Below, piece after piece: positions 24,501 to 37,700 of a stretch of DNA of 64,000 nt; the first letter of the stretch is position 1; each line of letters starts with the position of its first letter. The position numbers and the translations under genes were made by a program. The notes below the pieces were generated by a model. It was not told where the DNA came from, searched no databases, and worked only from the letters and a program-made list of their open reading frames with translations. This DNA is from Xestospongia bergquistia (taxonomy: Eukaryota; Porifera; Demospongiae; Haplosclerida; Petrosiidae): assembly GCA_963965975.1 (NCBI GenBank), contig OZ014413.1:3978001-4042000 (forward strand). Direction: 5' to 3'.

Positions 24501-26502
24501 CATCTACTGTGTTTTAATAAAACTGTCCTATCTACTGTGTTCTAATGTAACTGTGCAATTAAATGATTTCTAATGTAAGTGTCCCATCTACTGTCTTGTA
24601 ACTCTCTTGTCTACTGTGTCCTAATGTAACTTGTCTGATCTACCGTGTCCTAAAGTAATTGTCCACTCTACTGTCTTCTAATTTAACTGTCCAATAAACT
24701 GATTTTTACCATAACTGTCCCATCTACTGTGTTATAATGAAACTGTCCCATCTACAGTGTCCTAATGAAACTGTTACAAAGTAATTGTCCCCTCTACTGT
24801 GTTCCAATGAAACTGTCCCATCTACTGTGTTCTAATGAAATTGTCCCATCTACTGTGTTCTAATGAAACTGTATCATCTACTGTGTTCTAATAAAACTGA
24901 CCCATCTACTGTGTCCTAATGAAACTGTTCCAAAGTAATTGTCCCATCTACTGTGTTACAATGAAACTGTCCCATCTACTGTGTTCTAATGAAACTGTCC
25001 CATCTACTGTGTTCTAATGAAACTGTATCATCTACTGTGTTCTAATGAAACTGACCCATCTACTGTGTCCTAATGAAACTGTTCCAAAGTAATTGTCCCA
25101 TCTACTGTGTTACAATGAAACTGTACCATCTACTGTGTTCTAATGAAACTGTCCTATTTACTGTGTTCTAATGAAACTGTATCATCTACTGTGTTCTAAT
25201 AAAACTGTCCCATTTACTGTGTCCTAATGAAACTGTTCCAAAGTAATTGTCCCATCTACTGTGTTCTAATGTAACTGTGCAATGAACTAATTTTTAATGT
25301 AACTGTCCCATCTACTTTGTTCTAGTGAAAATGTCCCATCTACTGTGTCCTGATGAAACTGTCCCATCTAGTATCTTTTAATGTAACTCTCCTGTCTACA
25401 GCGTCTTAATGTAACTGTCCGATCTACTGTGTTCTAATATAACTGTCCCATCTACTGTGTTCTAAAGTAACTATGTAATTGTCCCATCAAGTGTCTTCTA
25501 ATTTAACTGTCCCATGTACTGTGTCCTAATGTAACAGTCCCATCTACTGTGTTCTTATGTAACTGCCCCATCTACTGTGTCCTAAAGTAACTGTCCTGTC
25601 TACTGTGTCCTATTGTAACTGACTGATGTACTGTGTCCTCAAGTAATTGTCCCATCAACTGTGTTCTTATGTAACTATCCCATCAACTGTGTCCTAATGT
25701 CCTATCAACTGTGTCCTATTGTGACTGTCCCATCAACTGTGTCTTAGTTTGACTGTCTCATAAATTGTGTCATCTACTATGTCCTAATGTGACTGTCCCA
25801 TCTGATGTCTCCTCTTTCGTAACTTTCCTTTTATTGTGTTGTAATGTAACTGCCCTATCTACTGTTCTAAAGTGACTGTCGTGTCTACTATGTCCTTGTA
25901 CTGTGTCCTAAAGTAACTGTCCCATCTACTGTGTTCTAACGTAATTGTCCCATCAACTGTGTTCTAATGTAACTGCCCAATCTACTGTGTCCTAAAGTAA
26001 CTGTCCCATCTACTGTGTCCTATTGTAACTGACTGATCTATTGTGTCCTCATGTAATTGTCCCATCAACTGTGTTCTTATGTAACTATCCCATTAACTGT
26101 GTCCTAACGTCCTATTAATTGTGTTCTATTGTGATTGTCCCATCAACTGTGTCCTAGTTTGTCTGTCCCATATACTGTGTCATCTACTATGTCCTAATGT
26201 GACTGTCCCATCTACTGTGTCCTAAAATAACTGTCCTGTCTACTGTGTCCTATTGTTATTGACTGATGTACTGTGTCCTCAAGTAATTGTCACATCAACT
26301 GTGTTCTTATGTAACTATCCAATCAACTGTGTCCTAATGTCCTATCAACTGTGTCCTATTGTGACTGTCCCATCAACTGTGTCCTAGCTTGACTGTCCCA
26401 TCTAATGTGTCCTCTAACGTAACTGTCCTGTCTATTGTGTTGTAATGTAACTGCCCTATCTACTGATCTAAAGTGACTGTCCTGTCTACTGTGTCCTTGT
26501 AC
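21586..26502. repeat. Array Z2 copy 1: young 28-bp tandem repeat
   Basis: Tandem units close to 'tctactgtgttctaatgaaactgtccca', with an exact 28-bp period in clean stretches (24321 to 24349). Larger composite units recur, for example 'gacccatctactgtg...gttccaaagtaattg' at about 123-bp spacing near 24240-24430. The right end (from about 25560) changes to variants with 'atcaactgtgtcc' and 'tattgtgactg'. It is much more homogeneous than Z1. No coding potential. Confidence 0.92.
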
Positions 26503-26714
26503 ATTAAAAGATGATCATGTTAGGCCATTGAAAGATGTATTTCGAACATATTAGGCCATCATAAGATGCATTCGAGCATATAACGCCATTAAAAGTTGTA
26601 GTTTGAGCATATTAGGCCATTATCAGATGTGTTTTGAGCATATTTGGCAATTAAAAGATGTTTTTTGAGCATATTAGGCTATTAAAAGATGTATTTTGAG
26701 CATATTAGGCCAAT
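26503..26714. repeat. Block A copy 2: 31-bp tandem repeat (short version)
   Basis: About seven units of the 'aggccattaaaagatg' repeat, beginning abruptly after 'gtgtccttgta'. It lacks the first 120 bp or so of block A present at 1 and 54541, and has fewer units before the hairpin element. Confidence 0.88.
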
Positions 26715-26849
26715 AAAAAAGAATGAGAGGTGGAAGGGTGGGTGGACGGCAATACAGTACCACCTCCACGTTGGTGTCGTCTGGAGCATCATAGGTATCC
26801 TAGCTATGATGTACTGAGAGTACTGTCAATCCTCAGCTCATTCTTTTTT
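26715..26849. other. Element H copy 2: 135-nt multi-hairpin element
   Basis: Appears identical in all 135 bases to the elements at 391 and 54942, while adjacent block A and X sequences carry scattered differences. Same stems: 13-bp terminal inverted repeat, AGGTGG/CCACCT or CTCCA/TGGAG, and CATCATAG/CTATGATG. Confidence 0.6.
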
Positions 26850-26954
26850 GAAGCGTATATAATATAGTAGCTCTGTAGTTTGGCTAGTAGATTGTAAAGT
26901 TTGAAATTGTTATGGCAAAAAGTTGTATCAATAATATAGCAAATGTGGCCAGCC

Positions 26955-27200
26955 TCATAACTTTAATGTTTTTTTCACAGTTATACTAAAGCCTCTTTTT
27001 AATTGGTTTGCTTTATTCTTTGTCCTTTTTTCCACTTTTTTAACAATTTGTACAGTTTCTGTTATAGTTGGAGAATGCATGTCGAAATGCTTGTTAACAC
27101 TGGAATGCAAACAGTATCTTTTACATATTACCCGCACTTTGTGTATTTTAAACACTATTTCAAAGGCTGTTAAATAATCAAAGCCATTTCTCACTAACAT
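26955..27200 (-). CDS. Unidentified 81-codon frame in block X, copy 2
   Basis: Same frame as at 631-876. One change near the C-terminus (ITVKK instead of ITVKT) comes from 'tgtttttttcac' versus 'tgttgttttcac'. Function unknown; possibly a chance frame preserved by recent duplication. Confidence 0.25.
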   Translation of the reverse strand: MLVRNGFDYLTAFEIVFKIHKVRVICKRYCLHSSVNKHFDMHSPTITETVQIVKKVEKRTKNKANQLKRGFSITVKKTLKL

Positions 27201-27318
27201 ACATGTTTAGCAAAAAATATATAGAATCAGATCAAATTCGACTTGAATGGGGTATATTTGTTATATATATATAAATGTAATTGCTCACATTTTCTATAGA
27301 ATCTTACCAAATTAGATT

Positions 27319-28262
27319 ATGTCTAAAAGCTGGTGGAAGTTAGCTATTACAGTAGTGCAGTATATCAGCATGCTTTGCTACATAAAAGGTACAATAATTT
27401 ATAAGTTCATGTGTTAATATATATCTTTCGTTGTTAGGATTTAAAGAAATTTTACCATCCATTTTACTTCCCTATAGCCCTGTAGTGATGTATATGGTAA
27501 AGAAGGTTATATGACTGTTGACATTTTACCAAAGACTGTTAATTACTCTGGAACTTTGCTGCAGTGTGTGTAATTTAACAAACGACTTCTCAGAAAAAGG
27601 ACATATTACATGTGGTGTCTATTATAAACTATATGGTATAGTGCTTGCATTTCTATTTTCAGTTCAGTGGCAATCATTATGTTACTGTTTGTGCTGTCAA
27701 GATAGTAAGATGTACCATCAAGTACATACTACAAGAACTGGTAAACTGCCCATCATGACCGCCTTTTGATTTATTCAATTTATTTGATAATGTGTTATTT
27801 TTGTTACATTCTCTACATAAAATTTGCCAAGACAAAACTGAGTCTGAATTTTAGTTTCTGTTGTTAGAAGTCTTTTAAAACAAATGATAGTTGCTTACAG
27901 AAATAAGACAAAGGAACATAATGGATATGCAGAATCCTATTAAATTGTCCTAAAAATGGATCATTTTAAGATAAAATCTGCAGTATAGTAGTGCTCCAGT
28001 GTATACAGTTATAACAGATTAGGAAAAGGAGACAGAAATCTCAAAACTTCAAGAATCCTTACAATTCCAAGGATATTATTGATAGTCTACACCAGTGAGT
28101 CCATTGGAACGGAAAGAAGACCGTGCCCACAATGAGGGATATATAGGTGGTTATTCTGAATATGATCATTTCAATGACAATTATAAACTGGTGTGTGGCT
28201 CCAAAAACAGGTTGAGCTATATGTGCCATATGTATTATCTGACTCACTTGTACAAAACCTAA
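27319..28262 (+). pseudogene. Broken spliced membrane-protein gene, block X copy 2
   Basis: Exon-like pieces as in copy 1: 27319-27388 (start ATG), the FKEILPSILL piece, and 27565-27740 with the hydrophobic plus CYCLCC region. The replaced segment after IMDMQ introduces a stop, as in copy 1. Unlike copy 1, the tail frame 28086-28262 is fully open (RKEDRAHNEGYIGGYSEY, ending LYKT and a stop). So this copy has an intact front exon and an intact tail but a disrupted middle. Family unknown; the architecture suggests a membrane segment with a charged cytosolic tail. Confidence 0.4.
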
Positions 28263-28730
28263 ACTATTTAGTCATTTACCATGTGATCGAAGCATTCTTT
28301 ACCTCAAATTTTAGTCAAAATTTTGACTACTCAATAGTGAAGTGTTACCCCTGTCTGATTATCCCATTTTGCCAAAACCCAGTCACATGATTTCAACACG
28401 TAAATATAAAGGATAAAAGCAGATTGAGGTTTGATGGGTAAATGTTTCCTCTGTTTGAGGAATTCTTAAGAGAGAGAGAGCAATTTAAATTGTCTCATAT
28501 TATACTCTGCCATTGGTACAAAATAGCTATAAGACAAAAGCAAATTATATTATGTATTGTTTAAAATATTATTGTTATAGGTGTTTGGTGGTAGTGTGTT
28601 TATTAGCCACATATTGAAAGCTAAACAAACCAGTGCTAATGAACTGTTAAGAATAAAAATCTGATACCCTAACCGTGGCAAATTTGGAAAGAAAACTCAT
28701 TTAATAGTAGGATTCTCTAAACTAGTCAGA

Positions 28731-31700
28731 CTTAATATTGTATATATAACTGTAACATTAGGTGCTACTGATACTATTGTAAGAAGTAATGGAACTGCAA
28801 CTCATTAGAGGACAAAGAAGTATTACTGAGATAGGTTATAACTTTTAATAACTAGATACTAATATTGTATATATAACTGTAACATTAGGAGCTACTGATA
28901 CTACTGTAAGAAGTAATGGAACTGCAACTCGTAGAGGACAAAGGAGTATTACTGAGACAGGTTATAACTTTTAATACCTAGATACTAATATTGTATATAT
29001 AACTGTAACATTAGGAGCTACTGATACTACTGTAAGAAGTAATGGAACTGCAACTCGTAGAGGACAAAGGAGTATTACTGAGACTGGTTATAACTTTTAA
29101 TACCTAGATACTAATATTGTATATATAACTGTAACATTAGGAGCTACTGATACTACTGTAAGAAGTAATGGAACTGCAACTCGTAGAGGACAAAGGAGTA
29201 TTACTGAGACTGGTTATAACTTTTAATACCTAGATACTAATATTGTATATATAACTGTAACATTAGGAGCTACTGATACTACTGTAAGAAGTAATGGAAC
29301 TGCAACTCGTAGAGGACAAAAGAGTCTTACTGAGACTGGTTATAACTTTTAATACCTAGATACTAATATTGTATATATAACTGTAACATTAGGAGCTACT
29401 GATACTACTGTAAGAAGTAATGGAACTGCAACTCGTAGAGGACAAAGGAGTATTACTGAGACTGGTTATAACTTTTAATACCTAGATAATAATATTGTAT
29501 ATATAACTGTAACATTAGGTACTACTGATACTACTGTAAGAAGTAATGGAACTGCAACTAGTAAAGGACAAAGGAGTATTACTGAGACAGGTTATAACTT
29601 TTAATAACTAGATACTAATATCGTATATATAACTGTAACATTAGGAGCTACTGATACTACTGTAAGAAGTAATGGAACTGCAACTCGTAGAGGACAAAGG
29701 AGTATTACTGAGACTGGTTATAACTTTTAATACCTAGATACTAATATTGTATATATAACTGTAACATAAGGAGCTACTGATACTACTGTAAGAAGTAATG
29801 GAACTGCAACTCGTAGAGGACAAAGGAGTATTACTGAGACAGGTTATAACTTTTAATACCTAGATAATAATATTGTATATATAACTGTAACATTAGGTGC
29901 TACTGATACTACTGTAAGAAGTAATGGAACTCCAACTCATAGAGGACAAAAGAGTATTACTGAGATAGGTTATAACTTTTAATAACTAGATACTAATATT
30001 GTATATATAACTGTAACATTAGGAGCTACTGATACTACTGTAAGAAGTAATGGAACTGGAACTCGTAGAGGACAAAGGAGTATTACTGAGACAGGTTATA
30101 ACTTTTAATAACTAGATGCTAATATTTTATATATAACTGTAACATTAGGAGCTACTAATACTACTGTAAGAAGTAATGGAACTCCAACTCATAGAGGACA
30201 AAGGAGTATTACTGAGATAGATTATAACTTTTAACAACTAGATACTAATATTGTATATATAACTGTGACATTAGGAGCTACTGATACTACTGTAAGAAGT
30301 AATGGAACTGGAACTCGTAGAGGACAAAGAAGTATTACTGAAACAGGTTATAACTTTTAATAACTAGATGCTAATATTGTATATATAACTGTAACATTAG
30401 GAGCTACTGATACTACTGTAAGAAGTAATGGAACTGCAACTCGTAGAGGACAAAGGAGTATTACTGAGACAGGTTATAACTTTTAATACCTAGATAATAA
30501 TATTGTATATATAACTGTAACATTAGGAGCTACTGATACTACTGTAAGTAGTAATGGAACTGCGACTCATTAAAGGACAAAGAAGTATTACTGAGATAGG
30601 TTATAACTTTTAATAACTAGATACTAATATTGTATATATAACTGTAACATTAGGAGCTACTGATACTACTGTAAGAATTAATGGAACTGCAACTCGTAGA
30701 GGACAAAGGAGTATTACTAAGACAGGTTATAACTTTTCATACCTAGATACTACTATTGTATATATAACTGTAACATTAGGAGCTACTGATACTACTGTAA
30801 GAAGTAATGGAACTGCAACTCGTAGAGGACAAAGGAGTATTACTGAGACTGGTTATAACTTTTAATACCTAGATAATAATATTGTATATATAACTGTAAC
30901 ATTAGGTGCTACTGATACTACTGTAAGAAGTAATGGAACTCCAACTCATAGAGGACAAAAGAGTATTACTGAGATAGGTTATAACTTTTAATAACTAGAT
31001 ACTAATATTGTATATATAACTGTAACATTAGGAGCTACTGATACTACTGTAAGAAGTAATGGAACTGGAACTCGTAGAGGACAAAGGAGTATTACTGAGA
31101 CAGGTTATAACTTTTAATAACTAGATGCTAATATTTTATATATAACTGTAACATTAGGAGCTACTAATACTACTGTAACAAGTAATGGAACTCCAACTCA
31201 TAGAGGACAAAGGAGTATTACTGAGATAGATTATAACTTTTAACAACTAGATACTAATATTGTATATATAACTGTTACATTAGGAGCTACTGATACTACT
31301 GTAAGAAGTAATGGAACTGGAACTCGTAGAGGACAAAGAAGTATTACTGAAACAGGTTATAACTTTTAATAACTAGATACTAATATTGTATATATAACAG
31401 TAACATTAGGAGCTACTGATACTACTGTAAGAAGTAATGGAACTGCAACTCGTAGAGTACAGAGAAGTAATACTGAGACAGGTTATAACTTTTAATAACT
31501 AGATACTAATATTGTATATATAACTGTAACATTACATGCTACTGATACTATTGTAAGAAGTAATGGCACTGGAACTCGTAGAGGACAAAGGTTTAATACT
31601 GAGACAGGTTATAACTTTTAATAACTAGATGCTAATATTGTATATATAACTGTAACATTAGGAGCTACTAATACTACTGTAAGAAGTAATGGAACTCCAA

Positions 31701-34700
31701 CTCATAGAGGACAAAGAAGTATTACTGAGACATGATATAACTTTCAATAACTAGATACTAATATTGTATATATAACTGTAACATTAGGAGCTACTGATAC
31801 TACTGTAAGAAGTAATGGAATTGCAACTCGTAGAGGACAAAGGAGTATTACTGAGACAGGTTATAACTTTTAATACCTAGATAATAATATTGTATATATA
31901 ACTGTAACATTAGTAGCTACTAATACTACTGTAAGAAGTAATGGAACTCCAACTCATAGAGGACAAAGGAGTATTACTAAGAGAGGTTATAACTTTTAAT
32001 AACTAGATACTAATATTGTATATATCACTGTAACATTAGTAGCTACTGATACTACTGTAAGATGTAATGGAACTGGAACTCGTAGAGGACAAAGAAGTAT
32101 TACTGAGACATGTTATAACTTTTAATACCTAGATAATAATATTGTATATATAACTGTAACATTAGGAGCTACTGATACTATTGTAAGAAGTAATGGAACT
32201 GGAACTCGTAGAGGACAACAAAGTATTACTGAAACAGGTTATAACTTTCAATAACTAGATACTAATATTGTATATATAACAGTAACATTAGGAGCTACTG
32301 ATACTACTGTAAGAAGTAATGGAACTGCAACTCGTATAGTACAGAGAAGTAATACTGAGACAGGTTATAACTTTTAATAACTAGATACTAATATTGTATA
32401 TACAACTGTAACATTAGGTGCTACTGATACTATTGTAAGAAGTAATGGAACTGGAACTCGTAGAGGACAAAGGTGTAATACTGAGACAGGTTATAACTTT
32501 TAATAAATAGATGCTAATATTGTATATATAACTGTAACATTAGGAGCTACTGATACTACTGTAAGAAGTAATGGAACTGCAACTTGTAGACGACAAAGAA
32601 GTATTACTGAGACAGGTTATAACTTTTAATAACTAGATGCTAATATTGTATATATAACTGTAACATTAGGAGCTACTAATACTACTGTAAGAAGTAATGG
32701 AACTGCAACTCGTAGAGGACAAAAAAGTATTAGTGAAACAGGTTATAACTTTTAATAACTAGATACTAATATTGTATATATAACAGTAACATTAGGAGCT
32801 ACTGATACTACTGTAAGAAGCAATGTAACTGCAACTCGTAGAGGACAAAGGAGTATTACTGAGACAGGTTATAACTTTTAATAACTAGATACTAATATTG
32901 TATATATAACTGTAACATTAGGAGCTACTGATACTACTGTAAGAAGTAATGGAACTGGAACTCGTAGAGGTCAAAGAAGTAATACTGAGACAGGTGATAA
33001 CTTTTTATAACAAGATATTAATATTGTATATATAACTGTAACATTAGGTGCTACTGATACTACTGTAAGAAGTAATGGAACTGGAACTCGTAGAGAACAA
33101 AGGAGTAATACTGAGACAGGTTATAACTTTTAATAACTAGATGCTAATGTTGTATATATAAATGAAACATTAGGAGCTACTGATACTACTGTAAGAAATA
33201 ATGCAACTGGAACTCGTAGAGGATAAAGGAGTATTTCTGAGACTTGTTATCACTTTTAATATCTAGATACTAATATTGTATATATAACTGTAACATAAGG
33301 AGCTACTGATACTAATGTAAAAAGTAATGGAACTGGAACTCGTAGAGGACAAAGAAGTATTACTGAAATAGGCTATAACTTTTAATAACTAGATACTAAT
33401 ATTGTATATATAATTGTAACATTAGGAGCTACTGATACTACTGTAAGAAGTGATGGAACTGCAACTCATAGAGGACAAAGGTGTAATACTGAGACAGGTT
33501 ATAACTTTTAATAACTAGATGCTAATATTGTATATATAACTGTAACGTTAGGAGCTACTAATACTACTGTAAGAAGTAATGGAACTGCAACTCGTAGACG
33601 ACAAAGGAGTAATACTGAGACAGGTTATAATTTTTAATAACTAAATATTAATATTTTATATATAACTGTAACATTAGGTGCTACTGATACTACTGTAAGA
33701 AGTAATGGAACTGGAACTTGTAGAGGACAAAGGAGTATTACTGAAACAGGTTATAACTTTTAATAACTACATACCAATATTGTATATATAACTATAACAT
33801 TAGGTGCTACTGATATTATTGTAAGAAGTAATGGAACTGGAACTCGTAGAGGACAAAGGAGTAATACTGAGACAGGTTATAACTTTTAATAACTAGATAC
33901 TAATACTGTATATATAACTGTAACATTAGGAGCTTCTAATACTACTGTTAGAAGCAATGGACCTGGAACTCGTAGAGGACAAAGGAGTATTACTGAGACT
34001 TGTTATAACTTTTAATAACTAGATACTAATATTGTATGTATAACTGTAACTTTAGGAGCTACTGATACTATTGTAAGAAGTAATGGAGCTGGAACTCGTA
34101 GAGGACAAAGAAGTATTACTGAGACAGGTTATAACTTTTAAAAATAAGATACTAATATTGTATATATAACTGTAACATTAGGATCTACTGATACTACTGT
34201 AAGAAGTAATGGAACTGGAACTCATAAGGACAAAGGAGTATCACTGAGATAGTTTATAACTTTTATAACTAGATACTAATATTGTATATATAACTGTAAC
34301 ATTAGGAGCTACTGATACTACTGTAAGAAGTAATGGATCTGTAACTCGTAGAAGACAAAGGAGTATTACTGAGATAGGTTGTAACTCTAATAACTAGATA
34401 CCAATATTGTATATATAACTGTAACATTAGGAGCTACTGATACTACTGTAAGAAGTAATGGAAGTGCAACTCATAGAGGACAAAGGAGTATTACTGAGAT
34501 AGGTTGTAACTTTTAATAACTAGATACTAATATTGTATATATAACTGTAACATTAGGAGCTACTGATACTACTGTAAGAAGTAATGGAACTGGAACTTGT
34601 AGAGGACAAAGAAGTATTGCTGAGACAGGTTATAACTTTTAATAACTAGATACTAATATTGTATATATAACTGTAACATTTGGAGCTACTTAAACTATTG

Positions 34701-37700
34701 TAAGAAGTAATGGAACTGCAAATCGTTGAGGACAGAGAAGTAATACTGAGACAGGTTATAACTTTTAATAACTAGATACTAATATTGTATATATAACTGT
34801 AACATTAGGTGCTACTGATACTATTGTAAGAAATAATGGAACTGGAACTCGTAGAGGACTAAGAAGTATTACTGAGACTGGTTATAACTTTAATAACTAG
34901 GTACTAATATTGTATATATAACTGTAACATTAGGAGCTACTGATACTACTGTAAGAAGCAATGGAACTGGAACTCATAGAGGACAAAGCAGTATTACTGA
35001 GACTGGTTATAACTTTTAATAACTAGATAATAATATTGTATATATAACTGTAACATTAGGAGCTACTGATACTACTGTAAGAAGTAATGGAACTGCAACT
35101 CATAGAGGACAAAGCATTTTTACTGAGACAGGATACAACTTTTAATAACTAGATACTAATATTTTATATATAACAGTAACATTAGGAGCTACTGATTCTA
35201 TTGTAAGAAGTAATGGAACTGGAACTCGTAGAAGACAAAGGTGTAATACTGAGACAGGTTATAACTTTTAATAAGTAGATACTAATATTGTATATATAAC
35301 TGTAACATTAGGAGTTACTAATACTACTGTAAGAAGTAATGGAACTGGAACTCGTAGAGGACTAAGGAGTATTACTGAGACTGGTTATAACTTTAATAAC
35401 TAGATACTAATATTGTATATATAACTGTAACATTAGCAGCTACTGATGCTACTGTAAGAAGCAATGGAACTGGAACTCATAGAGGACAAAGCAGTATTAC
35501 TGAGACAGGTTATAACTTTTAATAACTAGATAATAATATTGTATATATAACTGTAACATTAGCAGCTACTGATACTACTGTAAGAAGGAATGGAACTGCA
35601 ACTCATAGAGGACAAAGCATTTTTACTGAGACAGGTTACAACTTTTAATAACTAGATACTAATATTTTATATATAACTGTAACATTAGGAGCTACTGATT
35701 CTATTGTAAGAAGTAATGGAACTGGAACTCGTAGAAGACAAAGGTGTAATACTGAGACAGGTTATAACTTTTAATAACTAGATGCTAATATTGTGTATAT
35801 AACTGTAACATTAGGAGCTGCTAATACTACTGTAAGAAGTAATGGAACTGGAACTCATAGAGGACAAAGGAGTATTACTGAGATAGTTTGTAACTTTTAA
35901 TAACTAGATACTAATATTGTATATATAACTGTAACATTAGTAGTTACTGATAGTAATGTAAGAAGTAATGGAACTAGAACTCGTAGAGGACAAAGAAGTA
36001 TTACTGAGATAGGTTGTAACTTGTAATAAAAAGATACTAATATTGTATATATAACTGTTACATTAGGAGCTATCGATACTACTGTAAGAAGTAATGGAAC
36101 TGGAACTCGTAGAGGACAAAGAAGTATTACTGAGACAGGTTATAACTTTTAATAACTAGATACTAATATTGTATATATAACTGTAACATTAAGTGCTACT
36201 GATACTACTGTGAGAAGTAATGGAACACCAACTCATAGAGGACAAAGGAGTATTACTGAAATAGGTTATAACTTTTAATAACTAGATACTAATATTGTAT
36301 ATATAACTGTAACATTAGGAGCTACTGATATTACTATAAGAAGTAATGGAACTGCAAGTCATAGAGGACAAAGAAGTATTACTGAGACAGGTTATAACTT
36401 TTAATAACTAGATACTAATATTGTATATATAACTGTAACATTAGGAGATACTGATACTATCGTAAGAAGTAATGGAACAGGAACTCGTAGAGGACAAAGG
36501 TGTAATACTGAGACAGGTTATAACTTTTAATGTGTAGATGCTAATATTGTATATATAACTGTAACATTAGGAGCTGCTAATACTACTGTAAGAAGTAATG
36601 AAACTGGAACTCGTAGAAGACAAAGGAGTATTACTGAGATAGGTTGTAACTTTTAATAACTAGATACTAATATTGTATATAAAACTGTAACATTAGGAGC
36701 TACTGATACTACTGTAAGAAGTAATGGAACTGGAACTCGTAGAGGACAAAGAAGTATTACTGAGACAGGTTATAACTTTTACTAAGTAGATACTAATATT
36801 GTATATATAACTGTAACATTAGGAGCTACTGATACTACTGTAAGAAGTAATGGAACTGGATCTCATAGAGGACAAAGGAGTATTACTTAGACAGGTTATA
36901 ACTTTTACTAAGTAGATACTAATATAGTATATATAACTGTAACATTAGGAGCTACTGATACTATTGTAAGAAGTAATGGAACTGGAACTCATAGAGGACA
37001 AAGGAGTATTACTTAGACAGGTTATAACATTTAATAACTAGCTACTAATATTGTATATATAACTGTAAAATTAGGAGATACTGATACTATTATAAGAAGT
37101 AATGGAACTGGAACTCGTAGAGGACAAAGGTGTAATATTGAGACAGGTTATAACTTTTAATAAGTAGATACTAATATTGTATATATAACTGTAACATTAG
37201 GAGCTACTGATACTACTGTAAGAAGTAATGGAACTGGAACTCATAGAGGACAAAGCAGTATGACTGAGACAGGTTATAACCTTTAATAACTAGATACTAA
37301 TATTGTATATATAACTGTAACGTTAGGTGCTACTGATACTATTATAAGAAGTAATGGAACTGGTACTCGCAGAGGACAAAGGTGTAATACTGAGACAGGT
37401 TATAACTTTTAATAACTAGATGTTAATATTGTATATATAACTGTAACATTAGGAGATACTGATACTATTGTAAGAAGTAATGGAACTGGAACTCGTAGAG
37501 GACAAAGGTGTATTACTGGGACAGGTTATAACTTTTAATAACTAGGTGCTAATATTGTATATATAACTGTAACATTAGGAGCTACTAATACTACTGTAAG
37601 AAGTAATGGAACTGGAACTCGTAGAGGACAAAGGAGTATTACTGAGATAAGTTGTAACTTTTAATAACTAGATACTAATATTGTATATATAACTGTAACA

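Larger units (their letters stand above)
26850..28730. repeat. Block X copy 2 (segmental duplicate)
   Basis: Close copy of 526-2404 with scattered substitutions and small indels. It contains the same minus-strand frame and plus-strand exon-like pieces. It joins the second satellite array after 'ctaaactagtcagactta', two substitutions away from copy 1. Confidence 0.85.

Noticed and set aside
21586-26502. 28-bp repeats as a CRISPR array
   Set aside because: The units are directly adjacent with no unique spacers, the period is that of the repeat itself, and the context is eukaryotic.
28059-28247. Minus-strand frames opposite the X-block tail (also 56269-56478) and the plus-strand frame 28193-28390
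   Set aside because: They lie over the plus-strand tail frame, which has charged protein-like composition and is open in copies 2 and 3; the others are shadows in other frames.
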